From Ophthalmolycus amberensis (taxonomy: Eukaryota; Chordata; Actinopteri; Perciformes; Zoarcidae): a stretch of DNA of 64,000 nucleotides. The notes below the pieces were generated by a model that saw only the letters and a program-made list of their open reading frames with translations, had not been told where the DNA came from and did no database searches. The stretch lies in NCBI GenBank assembly GCA_024529925.1, contig JAFEUB010000774.1, forward strand, positions 528,001-592,000, in the 5' to 3' direction. This document shows, piece by piece, positions 12,101-24,100 of the stretch (position 1 is its first letter; each line of letters opens with the position of its first letter). Position numbers and translations under genes: made by a program.

Positions 12101-15100
12101 GTGCAGAGACACAAGAGAAGCTGAGCCTCTTAGTGTATCTTCAGGGAATCTAAATATCAGACTCCTTCTCTGTGTCCCCAGTCACAGGATACTACACTAT
12201 CTGCTTTCATGTGTCTGCTTGATTTATTACCAGGTCTTTTCACAGGCTCTGCATGAAAGCAAACAACTGTGGAGCTGTACCAGCCCCATGACGTTTTGTC
12301 TTTTTAATAAAGTTGTCTTCCTGTACAGATGAAATACACAGTGTAGGTTCAGCATTACAGCATTGTATGCAGAATATTAGCATATTATATATCTGATGAG
12401 CTCTTTTAGGTGCACCTTTCTCTGTTCCGTCATCTTTTTTATACTAGTCTTGCATCTTTCCTCTCTTGCATGTCATCAGCACGTGATCATCACAACTGAG
12501 GTTGAGGCTTCTTCAAACAAGAAACGGTTTGAGAGAAGAACAGAGAAGAGATAAGCAGTTGGTGTTGAAAATAAACAAAGAAAGAAGATCACTGTAGATG
12601 TACAGTTTATTGGTTTTCATTGAATGGATCTGTAACATTCAGCAAAAGTCACACCATGAGTGTTGCTTTGTGTGTTCATTGTATTCCTATTGTAGCGTGA
12701 GGCCTGAAATATCCCCGTAACTACATCAGCAATTGGAATTGGCAATTTTAGATTACGATATGACAAATACCCCATGGCAATGTAGAAACCGAGTCAAATG
12801 AATGATTTCAATGGTGTAATTCAGTTAAAGTTGATTTCTGTGTGGATGCAGCCACCTGCCTTATTTTCTCCATCACCTTAGATATACAGCTTAAGCCTGC
12901 TGTTACTGAAACCTTTAGTTGAATTCATTGGAGATTTTTAAATGGGGAAGAAATCACAATAAATGCCAATACTCCTTCGCCATCATTACACTCAACCAGT
13001 TGGGAAAACAGTAAACCATGTAAGATAAAAATAAAAATATTTGATCATGGATATTCTACGTGTGCTAAAGCCTCAATTATACTCCCAAACGTACTCGTAA
13101 TCTGACAGCTGCCGACGCCATGGACACCATCCACACATACCACATAGTCACAACAAATTGGCGGTACACGGACAACTGCACAGAGCCTGCATGTACACCC
13201 TCCGATGACGACATTTACTTTGCGGACCCTTGCGTATTTGCGGAGGCGGAGTGTATAACTAGCTTCAGTCTCCCAGACTTTCAGAGTTAAGACCTCAGTT
13301 GTAATTGAAGTGCTATTGCATTAGACGGTGACCACATCATTACTGTTGTGTTGCAGGAAAGCAGACGTGATTTTGCGGGACACATGAGCAAGAGAGAAAT
13401 TACAATTACTAGGCTATAAAGATATTGATTATATATCAGCTCACTCCTCTTTGCCAAGTAGCTTCAGAAAAAAGTGATGGCAGATTTTTCTTTTCAAACC
13501 AATCACAGTTTCTGTGGGGGAAAATATTTTAATTTAGGAAAGAAACAGCATTGCTACATAGCAATGACTGAAAACTATTTTTTTTCTCCCTGTAGTTAGC
13601 AATAGCTTGTTTTCCTCTCAGTAGTTACAGGATTTAATATTTTGTATCTACAAAAAAGTGTTAGTGGTAAATAAAATGATTTTCCAATGATAGCTTATTT
13701 TCTGTTTATTTTTCCTGACTTAGTGGCAGTAAGTATTAGTGGGCAATACAATAATGCACCAATGGAAGCATTATTCATGCTTTCAGGGATATTTGTGAAT
13801 AAATACTTCATACTGTAGACTCAGCGGTTCTAATGCTAATTTAAATTTGGCGGTAATCTATGCCTTTAATACTAACTGTTGTCGACCTTTGGGGTGTAGT
13901 GTAAAGATATGCAAGAGATTCCTCTGTTTTATCCTCCGTACTGTATAATGCCAGGACTGATGCATAACTGCGGTCTGTGATTCACTTTATTAATGAAGTG
14001 CTGGCAGGTATGCCCAACACACACACAGCTTCAATGGCTCAGCCAGCCTTAATGGCTGTAATAACTCTTTCGCTAAGTATCAGAGGTCTATGCAATGTCA
14101 TCAGATCCCCCCTCCCCACGAACACACACACGTCCCCCCACCCCCACCACTGAGTTCTCTCAAATTTGCCAAATGCTCTTTCGTGGCTTGCAAATTAGCT
14201 TTGACCTTGTGTAGCTGAAAGAGTTGAATCATGCACAAGGGTTTCTTTGGTGTTTCAAATATTTACTATTCACTTCTCATAATCAGCATTCGTGTGGCCA
14301 ACCCCAGACCCTGTAGTCTCAAAATTGCCGCAGAAAAAGGGCCCACTGCAGAGGAGACAGCAATTATTCATGCCGAGTGTCTATGCCTGTGGAGAGCAGA
14401 GAAAGACTAAAATAATACCCGTCTACCTCCTGGCAGAGTAAGAGTTCTCTTTTCTTTGGTCCATTTGTTGTTCCTTGAGAGGAACAGAAGACAGAAGTAA
14501 AGAATTGTACCAACAACCTTAATCAGAGCACATACTATAACATGGAATACATTGCTAAATTGTCTTACATTTGTTCCAGAGGGCTGGTTGCTATATATCT
14601 GAGGCTTTAACTGTCAGTGGGGTCCGATGGAGGCTACCACAGCAATCTATATCTATCATGTTTTTTTATGCTTGTACTCCAAAGCAAAATACAAAGGATT
14701 TTGCTTTCTTGGAGTTGATAGCAGTGACTGCACACTAGGGGGAGAATTAAAGATTGGAGCAAGGGATTGGTTAGGGTCCCTCTTCAAGTGAGTGCTGGCC
14801 GAAAAGCTGCATATGAATAGTAAAACAGAACCACTCGTACCCTGTTTGCCGTACTGAACATTTTTTATTTAAGATATTTTCATATATTTGAGGGTTAAAA
14901 GCAGTGGCAGGTGAACAGACATCCTTTGTTCAGCTCTTTATTTGGTCGGAATGATTTTCAACAGAAGAGGCTGGAAAACATGAGCTACAGTACAAATGGA
15001 AGGGCATACGGTACAAGTATACAGAATAAAACAACAATCTAAACGTTGATTGCCAAGTACAAAACATCTAATACTAGCTAGGTATTTTGAAATCGTCCAC

Positions 15101-18100
15101 CACCAAATTGCACATCTTTCACGTTTAAAAAAAAGGCAAAAATGTTGAGTTTATTAGAAAATTTGCAGCAGCAAAAAATCAACTGAAGATAATGAGACCG
15201 ATTACTCAAATTCCTTTAATAACATGCTTGATAACGTACATTTTAGGCAGACTGTTGAAATTACCCTTTCAAATGATTGAGGTATTAAAGGGGAAGGTTG
15301 AACTCCGCAAGTAATGTTTTATGTCTTTAACCCCACTTGCACCTATTTGCTGCTTCAGACCGAGGACAAACCTTTTGTGAAAATGAAATTAGGGAGGGGA
15401 CAATTTTCATTGCTTGGAGGGAGTCGTAACTGCTTTATTCCATTGCTATTGATCTTGTTTGAAATGGAGGGACCAGGTTAGGCCATAGGATGAGCTAAAG
15501 ACATATATTCTTGAGGGCAAGTATCCAGGGCAGCTGGTTGGTTCATGTGCTTCAGCCAGAAAGGCTGGGTTCGGGTTGCAGCAACCCCAAGGGGGTGGAA
15601 TGGTTAAATATTGAGCACTACCTACCATCTTCTCTCCATTTTCTCTTCCACTCTCCAGCATAAAGCTGAGGAGCACAGGAGGAATTAAAACATAATGCAA
15701 AGGTCTTTCCACTTATTGCTGGGCAATTATTATTGATGGCATGTCACTTTAACTCGCTTTGGGGAAGAATTATAGCAACAATTTGGAACAAAGTGTAGAA
15801 CGGAAAAAGAGCAATCATTAGATCCTGGGGCTGGTGTTATGAATTACTTGTAATAGCCCTTCTATTCATTAAATCTCAATGGCAGGGGACACATTCAGCA
15901 GTCTTCAAGAGGCACTCACACACACACACACACACACAGTTAAGGTAGTCTAATTTTCATTTGTTGACATGAAGTTGTATTTAGCCTTTTATTCATTTTT
16001 CTCTGCTTGTCTCCCTCGGGGGGTTGCTGAGCTTGTTGTGGCAACTTGCTTCCTCCAGGATCACTCATTGCAGTGTGGGCTAGTTCTGTTCCCCTGCTCT
16101 TGCTCTGCTGTTGGCTCACGCTGTGCAATTCTTCCAAGCTAACCAGCAGCACAATGCAGTTTATGTATCTGAAAATCAGCAAGCAATATATTTATGATTA
16201 AGTTACCGCAAATGAGTAACATTGGTGCCGTTGGTCATCTCCCTGCCTTGCTGTCTTGAAGAGGTTATGGATTTTGCCGAACATAGAGCTGCTTTGATAC
16301 ATTGATTATTGGATGCAACTTAATGAATTCGTATGATTAATTAGCTTGCTTTTCTTATAACTTCACGCTGTTACCCTGCTGACCACAATTTATTTTCATT
16401 CTGAGAAGAGAGAAGGAGGTTGTTGAATATTCAAGATAGTGTCCAAGTCCATGTGTGGGCTTTATTGAATGATTAGCAGAAGTAATTTGTTTTCAGAATC
16501 TAATTAATCCACTCTGACCCAGCAAGTAACAATGTGCAGGAAGCACACAAACACACACACACACACACTTGTCTCTGTTACGTCTCCTCCTTTCTGTCTT
16601 TTTGACTCTCTCTCTCTCATGCATGGGTGCCTGCATTCAAAAGTGTATCCACATGTGTCTTTCAGCCCTCTTCTACAGCCTCCAGGGACTCTTTCTTCTT
16701 GGCAGTAGAGCCAGCATTAGATGCAGATTGGTGAATTTCCAGTCTCAGCCAAAAAGTTGGGCATACTTGACTCATCGAACAAGTGAAGTCTGCAGGCACT
16801 TTCCAACACTCACTCCTTAACTTCCATTCTGTTTGCAGGCACCTCTTTCTTTTGTCTTTAACTCTTAACTTACCATTATTACAGCATAATTGATGCAGAG
16901 TAATATGTTTCTCTTTATGTTTCACGCTAAATGATGTAACATGCCGGGTTAAGCCATTCGAGGCGAGGCGTCAAGGTTTTATTTAGTTTTTGGTCACAGT
17001 TTATTTGAGGTAATCAGACTGTATCTTAGGCAACAGTCACTGGGCCTCATTCAGGAAGCAATACTATACAAGAACATATTTCCTCTTATTTTTGTTTTTA
17101 TCCTCAACTTGTTTTTATTTTGTTAGATTCACCAATGTTTTCTTTTTTTTTGCTCTTCTCTCAGGTAACAGAGAATTGTCAAGAGCAAAATAAGAACACA
17201 AATTTGTTCATCAAACGCAATTAAAAACCAAGACAAGTTACGAGACAACTTTAAATAACATGAATATCATAGAATCAAAGCCAGATTTGTATATGTTTCA
17301 GAGTAATTAAAATAATTACATTATCAAATTAACAATCTGTTAACTGCACAAAACTACAAAACTAAAAAGATGCTGACACACACAAAGATTCCCTGACCCA
17401 CACCGCAGACACAAGGACGCTGCAGCTCTATAAGCCGATGCGTAAGCTAGCTGCTGCTCTATTGATCCGAGCGACTGAAACCATTGCATCACAGAGCTAT
17501 ATCTGTCTAAGATAGAGAGGAAAGGTCTTCCAGAAAGAAGACAAAAGAAGATGCCTCAAGGGTATGAAAAATAATTTTATTATTAACAAATGTAATACTG
17601 AGAGTGAGCGAAAGATGTATATTAAGCTGCGGCGAAGGCCATTTCAGTTGCAAACGGATATGATTCCAGGATGCCGAATCTGATAAATTGAGATTCAGAT
17701 AATCAAACCAACCAAGTCAAACCTGTTGGTACTCAATGCAGTACATTTACATCTATGTATTCATTTGTTACATTTGAAGTTGTGGAAGCAATATTTAATT
17801 CAAGCCTGATGTTTCCTTACATATAAAATACTGATCCCAGTGATTTTGACACAGTGAGGCTGATAGCTTATTAGTTAAACACTGGTATCGGATCGGTACT
17901 CGGTATCGGTCGATACCCCAGAACTGAAAGAGTCTGATTGTGATGTAATGCCTAGTGATGACCTGATTGAGGAAGGAGGTCGGCAGATCTTTTTTTTATA
18001 TGGACTCATCATTTCTCTCCAGCTGAGTTATTGATGGAATATTTGAGCTTTCACTTGAATGGATAATGTTCCTTTGCTCCGAGGGCGTAGGCTTGGTCTC

Positions 18101-21100
18101 AACATGGGTGGGGACACGTATTAAGCGCGGGGGGGGGGGGGGGGGGTCTGGGGAACATTTTGAGAGTCTAACACTTAATTTCCTGCATTTTGGTGAATCT
18201 TTCTGCATCAATTTATAGTGTAAATGAAACCACTAAATTCAGGTGCCAGGTGACAATTGAAAATATAAAAATATAATGGAACATAATGCAGTAAGGCTGT
18301 CAAGCATTCTGTTTTGCTTTCCAAATATTTATTCTCATGTAGATCAACTTTTCACATTTAATGTTATATTTGCTGAGTCAAAACACCTGTAGACAGGATT
18401 TACTCTTCTTTCCTCTTTTGTGTCTTTAACCTCTTTAATGTGCATTATTACCACAATGATAAATTAAATAAATTTGAATTGATTTATGGACCTCTGGACT
18501 TCATTACCTCATATGTGTTTCAGAAAGATTTCTGCTCATGTTCAGAAGTGTCTTCACATTCAAAACATGAATCAGCTGATGAAATGATCACCACAGATAG
18601 CGGTCTTTTTAATGGCTGTCAGTTTAAAGTGGTTTCATGTCATTCAGAGACAGAGAGATGGTGGGCTGTTTAGGAAATAATTACCGAGGTCTGGACCTCG
18701 TTGACCTCAACGCTGGCTGCAACTGATCACACCAGATCATACCATACGCAAACATACACCCTTGCTTTGCACATCATTTCCAAATCCATATACCACCTTT
18801 TTGGTACCAATCTCGGACTAATATACCGTAGTTTGTATAGTTTTGTCAAATTTCAGTCATGAACAGTGAACTGTTCTCGAAGTTTGACTTAAAACACATG
18901 CTTTTATTTTGGTATGCAGTAGGCTTCACATTAGTCTCAGAAATGTTATTATAGGAATCAATGTAATTCAATAATATGACACCATATTTCCATTCCTGGC
19001 CTTCACACATCCTCTTGAAAAACCACCCAGTATCACATTATCCTTTCACTGTAACCGCCGTATGGAGCCAGGATCAGCGAAACAGATCAGATGAGAAGTT
19101 AGTGGGGCAGTTTAAGAGCAACAGTTTTGGTTCAGTCCGGGCCAAGCAGTGGCTCACAGAAGCCATGAACCCCTTTAATATATTAAACAAGCCCAACTCG
19201 CAAAGCCAGCCGACAAGGAAGGTGTTATAAATATTAAAAGAGGAGTTTGCTCTTCCACGCTCTCATATTAAATCACAGAGAGAAGAATGTGTGTGCCCTT
19301 ATTAAAAGATAATGTGTTCTGGACCCATTAAATGTATGACCCTCCCTCTAGATCCGTCTTCTTTCCTTGTCCTTCTTGCTCTAACTGAAATTTTAGCCTT
19401 TTCCTGTCTGTCATCTTTCATTTTCTTTTTCTGTGTGTCTTCATACGCTCTTGCTGTATTTTTCTCCTTCCATGTGGACCAGACCAGAATGCAAAAGATT
19501 GCAATAGATGAACCATGTTTTGTATTTAGACGTTGTAGGTTGTGATAAATTTATGCCACCGGATTCTGTTGCTTCGTGAGTATCCAGTTGATGGAATACT
19601 CCTCGGGAAATTTAACCTTCTGTATCAAATACTCTCCCCCAGTTGGCTTGAAAGATGCCTTAATCGATTTAGCATTGGACTCCTATGACTGCAGAAAAAA
19701 CAGAGATACCGTCATTTTTATTCAATTTATTCAACATTTTTCCTCCTTGTTGAAACCTTGACGTTACCCACCTACATTACCCACAGTTCAACTCCACCAC
19801 TGACAGATCAGAGATTCTGGTGTGTTATGCTAGCAGCAGCTAATGTAGCCTTGAGCTGCTAGCCTCAAGGAGAAATGAGGAAGCGAACTACAGTACAGAG
19901 TTCGAGTAAGCTCACTTACTTCTAACTCCACACCTCCGCAACTTTCATTTTCAAACTTGAAGTGTTCAGCACTAACCGACGCTGATTCAAGTTATACAAC
20001 GTTTTTCACAAATAGTACTCCTTGAGACCTGTAAACTGACTTGGATGGCATCACAAAGCATCAAAACATCCATAGAAACGCATCAGCTTTCCAGCCATTT
20101 GTGAAACTGTGAGTGTATACGAACTGACTTCACTGGCTATCCTGTAGCAGCAGGACCAGACAACACGCTCTTGAAGTGTCAAGGCGTTAGACTTATAGCC
20201 CAACCTCTTCAACATGACACCAGCATATTGCATGGCCAAGCTGTGTCGTACTCTATCGGCAGACATATGACTGCCATGGCTTGTTTGTGCTTGCACTGGG
20301 TTGAAACAGCCGGACTGAAGCGCAGCAGCAGGACAGTGAGTGTGTGTATGATGGTTAAAAAAATACACTCACCGTCCTGACAGACAGAGGTGAAGAGACA
20401 CAACCATGTGTGTAACTAAACGCAGAGTCCTCACCCTGCTGGACCGTGCCGGGGGAACATTCCTCTACTCTCTGCTCCACTGACCAAGCAGAACTGCAGC
20501 ACAGTGAAACCACGCCACGCACGCCTGTGTGTATCAGCGTGTGTGTGCTGGTATGAGTGTGTGTTTGTCCACTGGGAGGCGGTGAAGTGTGACGGCCTGG
20601 TCACTCAGGCCATGGAGAGTTATGGAGCGAGAGCAAGCCAGCTGTTCAATTTGGCCACATGGGCGGACACTGAAAGAAAAGGAGAACACTGAAGAGAAAC
20701 AGTGTCAATACGAGACGTGTGCTGTGTGTCTAAACCACCTTTCTGTCACTGCTTACCCTGCTCTGACATTGCCGTATTCTAGCTATCACGAGCCACACAT
20801 ACATACACAGAGTGACAGGGTGGTATATGGCATGCCCTGGCTCTCGGAGGAGGATAATGAGATGAGTGCTAATTTCTCAGGTGTCATGGACTGATATGAA
20901 TAATACAGGCTATCCCATTACCCATATCCCCCATCGCTGTCAACTTTTTTCATTTGCCTACAGTGGACACCATCAGTGCCATGTCCTCCCTCTAAACTTA
21001 AATAACCTACAAGCCAGACTTTGTGGAAAGAGGAAGTTGAGGTGAATAAAGGAAATAAGCTATTTTTTAAATCAAGGGAAACCTTTGATAGGTTTTTACA

Positions 21101-24100
21101 TGAGGCGTGAATAGGCACATCTCCACTCGTTCATGACTAGGGACCTGTAGCAACTCTCCAACACCCAATTCATTTGCCTAACAACAATCCTTCCTCGCCA
21201 AGACACAGAAAAAGATTGATCTTTCCTTTTTATTTCCTGTGTGATGATTTATTTACTGTGTACTAGTCGTCAACTGCCGCCCTGGTTTGCATGTTGGGGA
21301 CTCCTGCAGCACCGTGGGGGTGATCCTGAATTATTCACCTCTTTTTTCCTGAGTTCCTCTTTCATTCTCTTTTTCCTTCATTTTTCAGGGCGAATGTGTG
21401 TCTGCCTGTAGCTCCTCTTTGTGTCAATGTGGTGTCCGTCTCTCATGCTCTCTCTCTGTCTCTCTCTCCATTTTATTATTCTCAGAGAGCTAGGCAGCTC
21501 TGTTCCGACTGCATGATGTGAAAGGAGAGCGGAATGACAGCAGCTCGTTAGAGCAGGAACGAGGTGGAAATAATCTTTTTCCTCCTTGCTCTGTTTTGTA
21601 TCGTCTGTCTTGCTGTTCCTCTGCCCTCACTCCGTTACCTCACCAACCGGCGCCTTCATCTGCTCTCTTTGTTTCTCTCTCTTGTCTTCCCTCAGATCCC
21701 AATGCTCTGGGGCAGCACGGCACTGACCATGCCTTGATCGGAGGAGTGGTGGCTGTGGTGGTCTTTGTCACCTTGTGTTTAATCATTGTTCTGGGAAGAT
21801 ACCTGGCCAGGCATAAAGGTAAAACCACAGTGGAAAAGACCTGAGTCTCTCGAGGCTCATGGAACTGGTTAAGCATGTCCTACTTCTCCAATGAGACATC
21901 AAAGTCCCTCCCCTATTCCCAAATTACAAGTGTGTGACATACCTGCAGTGACTGAAGGCTTAAAGGGTATTTTTCAACCTGGACCCTATTTTCCAATGTG
22001 TCTGTGTTGAACTGATTAATAGGGACAACAATTTCTGAAATTGGTCTTGAGCGAGAGCATTGTAGATGTCAGCCGCTCATAGGATGCAATGTAATCCGGC
22101 TGGGGCAAGCTGCCAGTGTCATTTACGTCCACTACGCTTTTTTTGTTGTTGCCAGTGACAGGGAGCGATTGTTATCATAAGTGTCTGACGTTATAGAAAG
22201 AGTCTTGCTGTGGATTCCAATGCATCCCGTATTTATTTGAGCCAGAGTAAACTGATAAAGTGCCGCAAGGCCGAGGAGCTCAGGAGACTGGTGGTGTTCC
22301 TGTGGGGGCTGTGCCCTTATGCCCACAGAGGAAAAATGCAGTAAAGAGTGTGACCTTTTGCTGCTCGGTATTCAAATTTGACAATGAGACACCGAGACCA
22401 GCATTTGGACACAATAACAAAGAGACCTGGATCAAGCAAAAGATAAGGGAAAATGCTTTACTTCTCTGTAGCTTCCCTTACAACATGGTCAGACACTTAT
22501 GAAAACAATTGTATCCAGTCAGTGTCAAAAAAGTAAACCGCTCGCAGATCGTTTCGCTGCTGCCAGTTACAGTGTTGTCTCCTAATACTGGACCAATTTC
22601 AAAAAAGGTTGTCCCCATTATTCACTTGAATATAAAAACATGAAAATAAAGGGTCCACGTTGACAACCACCCTTTAATAACCTTTTAGTTACCCTTTAAG
22701 TCCTGCAAACATTGGTAGCATTGATGGACATGTGTCTTTGATGTGTCAGACTCATTTGGTTATGATCTGGTCTATTTTTTAAGAATTTAGAAATGTTTCT
22801 GTATTTATTTTAAACAATGATATTGTATTCGGGAGAGAGAGAGGGGGCTATGGCATAATCATTAACCCCTTCCTGCTCAGCAAAAATTGCCTCCCTTATA
22901 CAAAATCAAGTTCTGCGTCACGTTGTTTGGACGTCAAACTTTAAGTATGAAGGCAAATCAAAATCCGCGAGCACAAATGAGATCGTGTGTAGAGTTCCCG
23001 TGTGGGCAACTCAAACAGCACGCAAATTACTTTCACATCACTCCGCGTGCAAGCAAAATTGAAGCCCGCGAGGAGAAACCATGATTTGACGATATCACTG
23101 CTCTTCTGCTCGTGTGTTTTTCTTTTTGACAATAAGTGGGCGGACCCAGTCACCATTTTGTCACTTCATTTAATTGGTTACAATCCTATTCTTGGATTGG
23201 CCGGATATCACTCCCCACACAGACGCTAGGCGGCGGTATAAAGGTGGTTTTCAATCCTCCACTAAACACTATTCTACCACATCTCAGATGTGCAACAGGC
23301 AGGCTAATGATGCATGGTGACGGGGAAATCGCACGATTGTTACCGCTCGGACGCTTGTATTCACTGGGCAGCAAACCAGAAAGCCTTGCAATATAAAGGT
23401 AATCAATCAAACAGTGAATCAGCCTGGAATCTCGTCATTGAAGCGCGTAAAAAACATGATCTTCTCCCGCACCCAGCTGAGTGGCTAATTGCTGGAATTA
23501 GATATAGTCACGACAGAGGTAAATATAGTACTTTCCACACCATTAGCCTACATCTCAGAGGTAAATATTCTCCATTTGTCTGACAGTTTTTGTGAACTTT
23601 TCAGACTGTAGAGGCTGATGAAATACAAAGCATGTTAATAGCGTTTTGAAATAAGATAATTCAATTGTGTTTCTTTTTTAATAAACTGGATTTAAATTCA
23701 CTCCATCATCCTATTACATACAATGTGTGTTTGATAGTCAAACCTCTTGTGACAAACAAGGATCTTTGTGGTTCTTAATTGATTAAAACATGACGTGATA
23801 ATATTTAATAATACTGTTGTGTTTACAGAAGCTAACAGATAAAATGTAGTTGTGTATTTTATGAGCAAGAATTTTGACCCGGTAAAGGATCGGGAGCCAA
23901 GGTTAGGAAACACTGTTGGTATATTTACTGTTTGCCAAGTGAGTTCCCGAACTTAAATCACTGACAAGTAATTAGTGGATGAAAAATGATTCAGATCCTT
24001 AACTGCAGTAAAAGTACTAATACCATACTGATGAAATAATCCACTACGGGTAAAGTCCTGCATTCAATCCTTTAGTCAAGTATGTTATCGGCAACATGTA

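Larger units (their letters stand above)
7992..21695 (+). other. cadm2: cadm2 intron, 13.7 kb
   Basis: Largest intron in the window. 8940-11235 is a nest of LINE debris (listed separately). 11,236-21,695 is mostly unique-looking AT-rich DNA with pyrimidine-rich stretches (about 11,755-12,085 and 21,330-21,480), CA microsatellites at 15,915-15,938 and 16,548-16,568, a G18 run at 18,129-18,146, a repeat scrap at 17,878-17,930, and a possible element scrap at 13,065-13,265. No alternative exon could be identified with confidence. Confidence 0.7.

Noticed and set aside
21518..21844. 108-codon plus-strand frame including the transmembrane segment, as a separate small membrane protein
   Set aside because: Only 21696-21818 matches CADM2; the upstream part lies before a consensus acceptor and is intronic.
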